DNA from: Prosthecobacter debontii
GTDB lineage: Bacteria > Verrucomicrobiota > Verrucomicrobiia > Verrucomicrobiales > Akkermansiaceae
Assembly: GCA_945883455.1 (NCBI GenBank)
Contig: CAMCXJ010000054.1
Coordinates: 1 to 12,084 of the forward strand
Direction of reading: 5' to 3'
Length of the DNA stretch: 12,084 nucleotides
In this document: piece after piece, positions 6,500 through 12,084 of the stretch
Numbering within the stretch: position 1 is the stretch's first letter
How the letters are laid out: every line of letters begins with the position of its first letter
Made by a program: the position numbers and the translations under genes
Notes under the pieces: model-generated
Told to the model about the DNA's origin: nothing
Databases searched by the model: none
Seen by the model: only the letters and a program-made list of their open reading frames with translations

Positions 6500-7822
6500 A
6501 TGAAACGCGATATTTACAAGGATCTGCTGAATTGGAGGAGCTCCGCCTATCGCAAACCACTGATTCTTCGGGGTGCCCGCCAGACTGGAAAGACGTATAT
6601 TCTTCGCGAGTTTGGGAGATGCGAATATCGACGTTGCCACTACTTCAATTTCGAACAGGACTCCCGGCTGGGCTCGCTTTTTACCGGCGACCTCTCCCCG
6701 GATCGGATCATCAGGGATCTGGCTCTCTATGGCGGAAACGAGATCCATCACTCCGAAGATCTGATTATTTTCGATGAGATCCAGGCGTCCAACGATGCCC
6801 TCAATTCACTGAAATATTTTCAGGAACAAGCCAACGACTATCACAGTGCCGCAGCCGGATCATTGCTGGGGGTTTGGATGTCGCAGCCGAAGTCCTTTCC
6901 CGTCGGCAAAGTGGATTTCCTCGATCTGCATCCGATGACATTCTATGAATTCCTGGATGCGGTGGGCCAGTCCGCCTACCGGACCTACCTCGAAGGTATC
7001 GACCGAATCGCACCACTTCCCGATGCCCTGCACCATGAGCTGACTGGCTTGTTGCGGCGTTACTATTATGTGGGCGGCATGCCCGAAGTGGTGCTTCGCC
7101 ACTCTGCGGATCCCGGCGGGGCGGATTGTCGCTCCGTCCAGCGGGCGATTCTGGACTCGTATTCGCTCGACTTCGCCAAGCACGCTCCGGCGGCGGATAT
7201 TCCCAAGTTGTCGCTGGTGTGGGAATCACTGCCATCCCAACTCGCCCGTGAAAACAAGAAGTTTTTGTTTTCGCTGGCCAAGGAAGGAGCACGCGCGCGC
7301 GGATATGAAAACGCCCTGACCTGGCTAGTCAACGCGGGCTTGATCCATTGTTGCTCGCTTGTGGCCACGCCTAGGATTCCTCTCAAAGCCCATGCAGACG
7401 GATCCAGCTTCAAAGTGTATGCGTGCGATGTAGGCCTTCTGGGCGCTCTTGCACGGGTGCCGCCCGATGCCGTGCAAAGCGATCTGTCGATCCTCACGGA
7501 ATATCAGGGAGCCTTTGTCGAAAACCATGTCGCGCAGCATCTGGCGGTCATGACGGATGGGCAGCTTCACTATTGGAAGAACGTGGGCCGCGATGCCGAA
7601 GTGGATTTCCTGCTTCAGCACGGCTCGCGGATATTACCGATCGAAGCCAAATCCGGAACGAATGTTCGCGCCAAGAGTCTGGCATTCTATCTTGGGAAAT
7701 ACGAGCCCTCATTGGCCCTCCGGACATCGCTCCGTAACCTGAAACTCGATGGCCGGGTGTTGAATATCCCGCTCTATGCGTTTCAAAGTCTTCCGCGCCT
7801 TGTCGCGCTTGCCGTCGTATAG
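6500..7822 (+). CDS. AAA-family ATPase with DUF4143 domain
   Basis: A 440-residue protein of the AAA_14 + DUF4143 family, common in mobile and accessory DNA of bacteria and archaea; its cellular role is not established. Walker A is GARQTGKT (25-32) and Walker B is LIIFDEIQ (88-95, D92/E93). The family-typical segments SLKYFQE, AAGSLLGV, FPVGKVDFLDLHPMTFYEFL and YYVGGMPEVV follow. The DUF4143 part has PSQLARENKKFLFSLAKEGA and a C-terminal E367-V-D369...P-I-E382-A-K384 arrangement like the PD-(D/E)XK nuclease core. Length and motif order are those of a complete protein, so it looks intact. The start is the ATG supported by GGGAGA. No partner gene is adjacent; it stands between a dead toxin and a toxin-antitoxin pair. 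Its codon choice is less C-rich than that of the fusion gene at 9195, consistent with acquisition, though this was judged by eye. Confidence 0.93.
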   Translation: MKRDIYKDLLNWRSSAYRKPLILRGARQTGKTYILREFGRCEYRRCHYFNFEQDSRLGSLFTGDLSPDRIIRDLALYGGNEIHHSEDLIIFDEIQASNDALNSLKYFQEQANDYHSAAAGSLLGVWMSQPKSFPVGKVDFLDLHPMTFYEFLDAVGQSAYRTYLEGIDRIAPLPDALHHELTGLLRRYYYVGGMPEVVLRHSADPGGADCRSVQRAILDSYSLDFAKHAPAADIPKLSLVWESLPSQLARENKKFLFSLAKEGARARGYENALTWLVNAGLIHCCSLVATPRIPLKAHADGSSFKVYACDVGLLGALARVPPDAVQSDLSILTEYQGAFVENHVAQHLAVMTDGQLHYWKNVGRDAEVDFLLQHGSRILPIEAKSGTNVRAKSLAFYLGKYEPSLALRTSLRNLKLDGRVLNIPLYAFQSLPRLVALAVV

Positions 7823-7901
7823 CGGCGTCTCTGGCGTCTCTGGGATGGCAGGCTGTACATCGCCCCTTCATCAGGACAGCTCATCCTCTAATAAGGCACT
7901 G

Positions 7902-7942
7902 AAGATTGACGCAAAAGTTCATAAGATTGACGCAAAGGTTCA
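7902..7942. repeat. Two-copy tandem repeat, 21-nt period
   Basis: AAGATTGACGCAAAAGTTCA (7902-7921) is followed by a copy differing at one position (A to G) at 7923-7942. No third copy is seen on either side. Confidence 0.8.
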
Positions 7943-8086
7943 ATGACAAGGGCTAGGAATGTGGTCAGATTCCATCCCGAGAGCTGGCATTATCCATTTG
8001 GTCCCCGTGTGAAGTTGACATTCCTTCGATTAGCCAACCTCTCAATGCCGAATCTGAACCCTGAAGCACAAGTGAAACGCGCCTAA
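7943..8086 (+). CDS. Possible 47-residue small ORF, function unknown
   Basis: ATG 7943 to TAA 8084-8086 encodes 47 residues, starting MTRARNVVRFHPESW and ending NLNPEAQVKRA. The frame is closed by TGA just upstream (7928-7930), so it cannot be the tail of a longer frame. It starts directly after the 21-nt tandem repeat and has no Shine-Dalgarno. It is basic, with no membrane segment and no recognised family. It may be chance or a gene fragment; it is listed because it is the only notable frame in this interval. Confidence 0.15.
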   Translation: MTRARNVVRFHPESWHYPFGPRVKLTFLRLANLSMPNLNPEAQVKRA

Positions 8087-8149
8087 ACGCACAATCCTGG
8101 CTGGCGCCAAGGAATTTGCTTTTTGCGGGAAGGCCGTTGAAGAGCCTGT

Positions 8150-8162
8150 GGCCGGACCGGCC
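8150..8162. repeat. Perfect palindrome GGCCGG-A-CCGGCC
   Basis: Six-base arms around a single central A, inside non-coding DNA 3' of the VapC gene. No T-run follows on either strand, so it does not look like an intrinsic terminator. It may be the core of a short dispersed palindromic repeat. Confidence 0.5.
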
Positions 8163-8220
8163 TGCCTGTCGTAGCCTTGGCGAAGATTGGAGGGTGGGGA
8201 AAAGGGGGGTGGTGTTCCCT

Positions 8221-8263
8221 TGAAACTTGGACTGCGTTACAAGGTGACAGATAAATGATTGTG
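8221..8263. repeat. Composite repeat at the VapC 3' flank (left copy)
   Basis: Two repeat units overlap here. TGAAACTTGGACTGCGT (8221-8237) is identical to 6338-6354. A 30-nt unit at 8234-8263, beginning GCGTTACAAGGTGACAGATA, recurs with two mismatches at 8949-8978 in the same orientation. The 30-nt unit contains the near-palindrome GTTAC-AAG-GTGAC. It ends two bases short of the vapC stop codon (8265-8267, minus strand). Confidence 0.7.
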
Positions 8264-8264
8264 T

Positions 8265-8651
8265 TCAGAGTTTGATTTTCGGGAAGTAGCGGACGTTGGG
8301 GAGGCCTTCGAAGTCGTCGTCCTGAGTCCAAAGAGTGGCGTTGTGAGCGAGGGTGACGGCGTAGATGAGGGAATCGGCGAGGGGCAGCTTGTGTTTGATG
8401 AACAGATCGGCAGCGGCGATGGCGATGGCCTCGTCGATGGGGATGACGATGCCCGAGAGCATGGACTGGGTCACTTCGTCGGCTTTCGCCACTGTGCGTT
8501 GCTTGAGGGTGACTTTGCGGACTTCCGTGAGGACGATGCTGGGGACGATGAGATCGGGCAGCTTGAGGAGAATGGGGCCGAAGTGAATGGTGTTGGGGCC
8601 ATCTTCAAGGCATTCGAGCCAAGCGCTGGAATCAAGAATATCGGGATTCAT
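8265..8651 (-). CDS. vapC: PIN-domain ribonuclease toxin, VapC family
   Basis: A 128-residue protein with the PIN nuclease fold; VapC toxins are Mg-dependent RNases that cut tRNA or rRNA and halt translation until neutralised by their antitoxin. The acidic catalytic set is visible: D7 (ILDSSAW), E43 (VLTEV), D93 (PLADSLIYA) and D111/D113 (TQDDDF). Length is normal for the family, and nothing suggests inactivation. The ATG at 8651 begins two residues before the first beta strand; no Shine-Dalgarno is seen, so it probably relies on translation coupled to the antitoxin gene, whose stop is 24 nt upstream. Antitoxin-first order is usual for vapBC. The target RNA is unknown. Confidence 0.88.
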   Translation of the reverse strand: MNPDILDSSAWLECLEDGPNTIHFGPILLKLPDLIVPSIVLTEVRKVTLKQRTVAKADEVTQSMLSGIVIPIDEAIAIAAADLFIKHKLPLADSLIYAVTLAHNATLWTQDDDFEGLPNVRYFPKIKL

Positions 8652-8675
8652 GGGCGGTAGGATGAGGGATCTGGT

Positions 8676-8888
8676 TTAGAATTCGCGATCCGTATCTCGC
8701 TCGAATTCAAGAGGTTGATCTTCTTTCAAGTATCCGATGAGTTGCTCGGGAGTGAGGATGGGCCGGAGTTCGATGTGGCCGTCTTTTTCAATCACGTTGA
8801 GGCGCTGGCCAGGCTTGAGGTCGAGCGCTTTACGAATTTCCTTTGGGATAACGACTTGGTATTTAGGAGACAGAAGTGATGTTGTCAT
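8676..8888 (-). CDS. vapB: AbrB/SpoVT-type antitoxin, VapB family
   Basis: A 70-residue antitoxin. The swapped-hairpin AbrB DNA-binding domain covers about 4-45, with the typical LLSPKYQVVIPKEIRKALDL start and a GQRLNVIEKDGHIELRP strand pair. The acidic tail (46-70, with GYLKEDQPLEFERD) is the expected toxin-binding arm that blocks the PIN active site. Antitoxins of this type usually repress their own operon by binding the promoter, here within about 8889-8950; no operator palindrome was identified. ATG 8888 fits the domain start. It forms an operon with the PIN gene downstream. A 30-nt repeat lies 60 bp upstream of the start. Confidence 0.88.
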   Translation of the reverse strand: MTTSLLSPKYQVVIPKEIRKALDLKPGQRLNVIEKDGHIELRPILTPEQLIGYLKEDQPLEFERDTDREF

Positions 8889-8948
8889 ACGTTTTCAATG
8901 ATGGGTGAAATTAAAGTTTCGGCAACGGAATTCGTTTAATGTATGAAG

Positions 8949-8978
8949 GCGTTACAAGGTAACAGATAAATGCTTGTG
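8949..8978. repeat. 30-nt direct repeat at the VapB 5' flank (right copy)
   Basis: This copy begins GCGTTACAAGGTAACAGATA and matches 8234-8263 in 28 of 30 positions, same orientation, 715 bp apart. It contains the perfect palindrome GTTAC-AAG-GTAAC (8951-8963). The two copies bracket the vapBC pair. Confidence 0.75.
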
Positions 8979-9067
8979 GGTGAATGAGGTGACAACGATG
9001 GGTCGTTCACGGCTTTTCGTTGGCCTCCCATTCGCCATGCCGACGGGGACGTCAGCGCGCCCAGGAT

Positions 9068-9095
9068 GCCGCCGATTTCGCCTCCGTTCGGCGGC
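9068..9095. repeat. Hairpin with 8-bp arms upstream of repeat B
   Basis: GCCGCCGA (9068-9075) and TCGGCGGC (9088-9095) are exact inverted repeats around a 12-nt loop, 10 bp before repeat B. The two parts may form one palindromic element. It lies about 100-127 bp upstream of the fusion gene, so a role in its leader is possible but unproven. Confidence 0.6.
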
Positions 9096-9105
9096 CGCGT
9101 TTGGT

Positions 9106-9132
9106 CGCCCCATTACCCCGAAATTACCCCGC
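9106..9132. repeat. Dispersed 27-nt repeat, copy B
   Basis: Identical in all 27 positions and in the same orientation as 5999-6025; core ATTACCCCGAAATTACCCCG. Like copy A it is preceded by a hairpin. The two copies bound most of the accessory stretch between the kinase and the fusion gene. Confidence 0.75.
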
Positions 9133-9194
9133 CAGCATTCTTGCCCCCGCTGCCACGGACACCCACGATAGGCTTGATTTCGAAGAACCATGCC

Positions 9195-11939
9195 ATGATC
9201 CATCCTCAGGCCTCTCCATCGGCAACAAATGGCATTCCGTCAACCGCCGCCGCCAACTCTCGCAAAGTCCTCCTCATCGGCTGGGACTCCGCCGATTGGA
9301 AAATCATCAACCACCTCCTCGCCGAAGGCGGCATGGACGGCATTCGTTCGCTCATGGATGGCGGCATCCACGGCAATCTCTCCACCCTCGAGCCGCAGCT
9401 CTCACCCATGCTCTGGAGTTCCATTGCCACCGGGAAAATGGCCTACCATCACCAAGTCCCCGGCTTCACCGAAGTTGACCCCATTTCCGGCCAGGTCGTC
9501 CCCGTCTCCGCCGCCACCCGCCAGTGCAAGACGATCTGGGAAATGCTCGGCGAAAAAGGCCTGCGCTCCCACGTCGTCAGCTGGTTCGCCACCCAAGGCG
9601 AGCAAAACCTCAACGGCAAAATGGTCTCCAACATGTTCGCCCACGTCAAAGGCGTCGCCCCGGACACCGACCCCGCCGATTTCCCCCCGCCCATGCCCGG
9701 CACCTACTGGCCCGAGGATCTCGCGGAAACCATGAACGAACTCCGCGTTTCCCCCCACGAGATCGACGGGGAAATCCTCCAGCCCTTCCTCCCCAAAGGC
9801 CACCTCATCGACCAAGCCAGCGACAAACGCCTAACCCCCCTCCGCGAGCACATGGCCGAGGCCTACTCCGTCCAGTCCGCCGCCACCCACTTGATGCAGA
9901 CGGATCCCGACTGGGACTTCATGGCCATCTACTTCCGCGCCATCGATGAAATCTCTCACCACTTCATGCACTACCATCCGCCCCAGATGGCAGGCATCCC
10001 CGATGAGGATTTTGAAATTTACCAGCACGTCGTCAAAAGCACCTACCGCGCCCACGACATGATGCTCCAAGTCCTCCTGAAAATGGCCGGCCCGGACACC
10101 ACGGTCATCCTCGTCTCCGACCACGGCTTCCACTCCGACCACCTGCGCCCCAAGTTCACCCCGCGCGTCCCCGCCGGCATCACCGTTTGGCACCGCGAGC
10201 AAGGCGTCCTCCTCGCCAAAGGCCCCGGCATCAAGAAAACCACCGAGCCCATCTACGGCGCCCGCCTGCTCGATATCACCCCCACCATCCTCCACGCCTT
10301 CGGCCACCCCATCGGCGACGACATGGAAGGCCGCGTCCTCAAGGAACTCTTCGCCGCAGACCGCCCCATCGCCACCATCCCCACCTGGGAAGATCCCGCT
10401 GGCCCCAGCCAAAAACGCGGCTCCCTCACGTCAGAAGAAAGCGCCGCCCTTCTCCAGCAATTCGTCGATCTCGGCTACATCGACGAAGTCTCCTCCGACC
10501 CCACCGAAGCCGCCGCCGAGACGAACCGCGAGAACAAGTGGAACCTCGCCCGCGCCTACCTCTACTCCGGGAAATATGATGGAGCCCTCTCCCTCCTCGA
10601 AGACTGCTTCCACGCCAACCCCGAGCGCACCGACTACGCCCAGACCCTCGCCCGCACCCAGCTCCACCTCGGCCTCGCCGACGAAGCCGAGGAAACCCTC
10701 GCCATCTGCCTAGAAACCTTCGGCAACAACGCCTCCGCCCAACTCCTCCAGGCCTCCATCGCCCTCGAAAAAGGCGACCACCAACAGGCGCTCGACCTCG
10801 CCACCACCATCCGCGATCAAAACCCCGACCATCCCCAGATCCTCACCATCCTCTGCCGTTCCTACACCGCTCTCGCGAAATGGGACGAAGCCCTCTCCTG
10901 CGCGGAAAATCTCCAGCAGCTCGATCCCGACAACTACCAAGCCCGTATCACCCGCGCCCGCCACGCCCTGCACCACCTGCAAAACGCCCCCGCCGCCGCC
11001 GATCTCGCGCTGGAGGCCATCGCGCTCCACTTCGGCGACTTCCGCGCCCACGCCATCCTCGGCCAAGCCCTTCTCCAGCAAAACCAGCTCCGCGAAGCCG
11101 AGCACACCCTCCTCAACGCCCTCCGCCTTAACAAAGATCACACCCCATCCACCCAGGCGCTCGTTCAGGTTTACCGCGCCCTCGGGGAAAATGACAAAGC
11201 CAACGGTGCCGAAGCCTACGCCATCCACCTCAAAGCCGAACAAGCCGCCGAGTCCCGGAAAAAACTCGAATCCCTCCGCAGCGGCATCGCCGCCCGTGCC
11301 AAGACCCGCCACGCCGAGCGCCAACGGCAGCGCGAGGAAACCGCCCGCAAGCAGGCAGAGGAAGACGCCATCGAGCCCTCCACCTTCACCATCGTCTCTG
11401 GCCTCCCGCGCTCCGGCACCTCCCTCATGATGCAGATGCTCACCGCCGCCGGCATGGAAGCCATGACCGATGGCAAACGCCCTGCCGACGAAGACAACCT
11501 CCAGGGCTACTTCGAATGGGAAGACATCAAATCCCTCCGCAAGAACCCCCGCCTCATCGAGCAAGCCAAGGGAAAAGTCATCAAAGTCATCTCCGCCCTT
11601 CTCCCCCAGCTGCCGCCCAAGCACCGCTACCGCATCCTCTTCATGAAGCGCCCGATCTCCGAAATCGTCGATTCCCAATGGGCCATGCTCGCCCGCAACG
11701 GCAAAAAACCCCGCTCCGAAAAAGATCACCTCATCCAGACCCAGCAGACCCACCTCGACCAAACCCTCGCCCAGCTCCGCCAGCGGAAAAACGTCGAACT
11801 CCTCGAAATCGACTACCCCGCCCTTGTCGCCAACCCGGATGCCCAGCTCCCCGCCTTAAGAGACTTCCTCGGCGACACCGCCCCCCAACTCGAAAACCTC
11901 CCGCAGCCCAACCGCCCCGAACTCCACCGGAACAAATAG
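9195..11939 (+). CDS. Phosphodiesterase (alkaline phosphatase superfamily)-TPR-sulfotransferase fusion
   Basis: A 914-residue, three-part protein. Residues ~23-400 resemble type I phosphodiesterase/nucleotide pyrophosphatases: metal ligand D31 (LLIGWDSAD), likely nucleophile S70 (EPQLSPMLWSS, where the family has PTLTFP), D251 and H255 (AIDEISHH), D309/H310 (VSDHGF), then DITPTILHAFG...DDMEGRVL. Residues ~443-688 form about seven TPR helix pairs (NLARAYLYSGKYDGAL and similar), giving a protein-binding scaffold. A charged helix (~685-728, KKLESL...RQRQREETARKQAEED) leads to a sulfotransferase (~731-914) with a 5'-phosphosulfate loop SGLPRSGTSLMMQML and a 3'-phosphate segment ILFMKRPISEIVDSQ. 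No signal peptide, so it is probably cytoplasmic. ATG 9195 is chosen; a start at 9066 would put repeat B in the coding region. The enzyme activities follow from families; the substrate is unknown. The next gene starts 10 bp downstream, suggesting an operon. Confidence 0.9.
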   Translation: MIHPQASPSATNGIPSTAAANSRKVLLIGWDSADWKIINHLLAEGGMDGIRSLMDGGIHGNLSTLEPQLSPMLWSSIATGKMAYHHQVPGFTEVDPISGQVVPVSAATRQCKTIWEMLGEKGLRSHVVSWFATQGEQNLNGKMVSNMFAHVKGVAPDTDPADFPPPMPGTYWPEDLAETMNELRVSPHEIDGEILQPFLPKGHLIDQASDKRLTPLREHMAEAYSVQSAATHLMQTDPDWDFMAIYFRAIDEISHHFMHYHPPQMAGIPDEDFEIYQHVVKSTYRAHDMMLQVLLKMAGPDTTVILVSDHGFHSDHLRPKFTPRVPAGITVWHREQGVLLAKGPGIKKTTEPIYGARLLDITPTILHAFGHPIGDDMEGRVLKELFAADRPIATIPTWEDPAGPSQKRGSLTSEESAALLQQFVDLGYIDEVSSDPTEAAAETNRENKWNLARAYLYSGKYDGALSLLEDCFHANPERTDYAQTLARTQLHLGLADEAEETLAICLETFGNNASAQLLQASIALEKGDHQQALDLATTIRDQNPDHPQILTILCRSYTALAKWDEALSCAENLQQLDPDNYQARITRARHALHHLQNAPAAADLALEAIALHFGDFRAHAILGQALLQQNQLREAEHTLLNALRLNKDHTPSTQALVQVYRALGENDKANGAEAYAIHLKAEQAAESRKKLESLRSGIAARAKTRHAERQRQREETARKQAEEDAIEPSTFTIVSGLPRSGTSLMMQMLTAAGMEAMTDGKRPADEDNLQGYFEWEDIKSLRKNPRLIEQAKGKVIKVISALLPQLPPKHRYRILFMKRPISEIVDSQWAMLARNGKKPRSEKDHLIQTQQTHLDQTLAQLRQRKNVELLEIDYPALVANPDAQLPALRDFLGDTAPQLENLPQPNRPELHRNK

Positions 11940-11949
11940 CACCCCTCGC

Positions 11950-12084
11950 ATGACCATCGCAGCCACAGCACCCGATCAAGCCTCGCTCGTCGAAGAGCAG
12001 GCCTACGCGTGGCTGTGCCGGAGGCACCAAGGGGAGCACACGCGCCCTCGCGTGTCGTCTTTGGCGCCCTCGCCGAAGACCGGC
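11950..12084 (+). CDS. 5' end of an unrecognised gene (runs off window)
   Basis: ATG 11950 opens a frame that stays open to the right edge (45 codons), beginning MTIAATAPDQASLVEEQAYA. It starts 10 bp after the fusion gene's stop and would be co-transcribed with it. The first ~20 codons look like ordinary C-rich coding sequence. From about 12015 the DNA becomes a run of three hairpins, and the predicted residues (CRRHQGEHTRPRVSS) are basic and low in regular pattern. Either the repeat is inserted near the start of the gene or the real gene is broken or different. No family can be assigned. Confidence 0.4.
   Translation, partial: MTIAATAPDQASLVEEQAYAWLCRRHQGEHTRPRVSSLAPSPKTG
12015..12078. repeat. 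Cluster of three short hairpins
   Basis: Three stem-loops lie in 64 bp: GTGCC-gga-GGCAC (12015-12027), ACACGCG-ccct-CGCGTGT (12038-12055) and CTTTGGCG-ccct-CGCCGAAG (12059-12078, one T-G pair). The last two share the core GCGCCCTCGC and loop CCCT, so they look like related units. This organisation is typical of REP-like dispersed palindromic elements. No T-run follows within the window, which argues against simple terminators. Confidence 0.65.

Larger units (their letters stand above)
7823..8264. other. 442-bp intergenic stretch, repeats and one doubtful small ORF
   Basis: No convincing gene is present. From left to right: a GGCGTCTCT doublet (7825-7842), a 21-nt-period tandem repeat (7902-7942), a 47-codon open frame of doubtful status, the palindrome GGCCGGACCGGCC (8150-8162), and the composite repeat at 8221-8263. 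The two neighbouring genes end toward each other here, so transcripts from both sides probably stop in this region; no stem followed by a T-run was found. Confidence 0.5.

Noticed and set aside
8150..8162. Intrinsic terminator for the ATPase or VapC genes
   Set aside because: The palindrome is strong, but no T-run follows on either strand and the one-base loop is too small for a normal terminator hairpin.
7902..8263. CRISPR-like array
   Set aside because: Only two copies of a 21-nt unit, placed head to tail with no spacer, and no cas genes.
8083..8331. 82-codon minus-strand open frame beyond VapC
   Set aside because: It overlaps the VapC 3' end and runs through the repeats and palindrome; no coding pattern.
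9066..9194. N-terminal extension of the fusion protein from the ATG at 9066
   Set aside because: It would translate repeat B and a proline-rich stretch with no family similarity; the phosphodiesterase domain begins about 22 residues after the ATG at 9195.
10710..11762. 350-codon minus-strand open frame
   Set aside because: It is antisense to the TPR and sulfotransferase parts of the fusion gene; its composition is dominated by G, E, V, A and F, with no motif.

Overview
The window is a high-GC bacterial chromosome segment. Its C-rich third codon positions, mostly poor Shine-Dalgarno signals and gene content (UvrA, DUF4143 ATPase, TonB receptor, TPR/sulfotransferase fusion, many short dispersed palindromic repeats) are most like the Verrucomicrobiota, perhaps Verrucomicrobiae. 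This placement comes from general resemblance, not from a marker gene or a search. No rRNA, tRNA, CRISPR array or complete insertion sequence was recognised.

Layout. (1) 3-1460, +: the C-terminal half of a UvrA excinuclease subunit, cut by the left window edge. (2) 1525-5956: a regulatory/transport block. A NarL/FixJ-type response regulator (-) and a seven-membrane-segment histidine kinase (-) stand on either side of a TonB-dependent outer-membrane receptor (+). The receptor is divergent from the regulator and its 3' end lies 10 bp from that of the kinase. A plausible reading is that kinase and regulator form one two-component system that controls the receptor. (3) About 5957-9194: an accessory stretch. 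It holds a decayed RelE/ParE-like toxin remnant (-), an intact AAA/DUF4143 ATPase (+), a VapBC-type toxin-antitoxin pair (-), and several families of short dispersed repeats. Two near-identical 30-nt direct repeats flank the VapBC pair. Another repeat word links the toxin remnant to the VapBC flank, and a 27-nt repeat occurs at 5999 and again at 9106. (4) 9195-11939, +: a 914-residue fusion of an alkaline-phosphatase-superfamily phosphodiesterase, a TPR array, a charged helical linker and a PAPS-dependent-type sulfotransferase. (5) 11950-12084, +: the start of a further gene, running directly into a cluster of three short hairpins at the right edge.

The most interesting items are the phosphodiesterase-TPR-sulfotransferase fusion, the receptor nested inside a split two-component system, and the repeat-bounded toxin-antitoxin cassette beside a second, dead toxin. 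No wholly new system can be demonstrated from this sequence alone.
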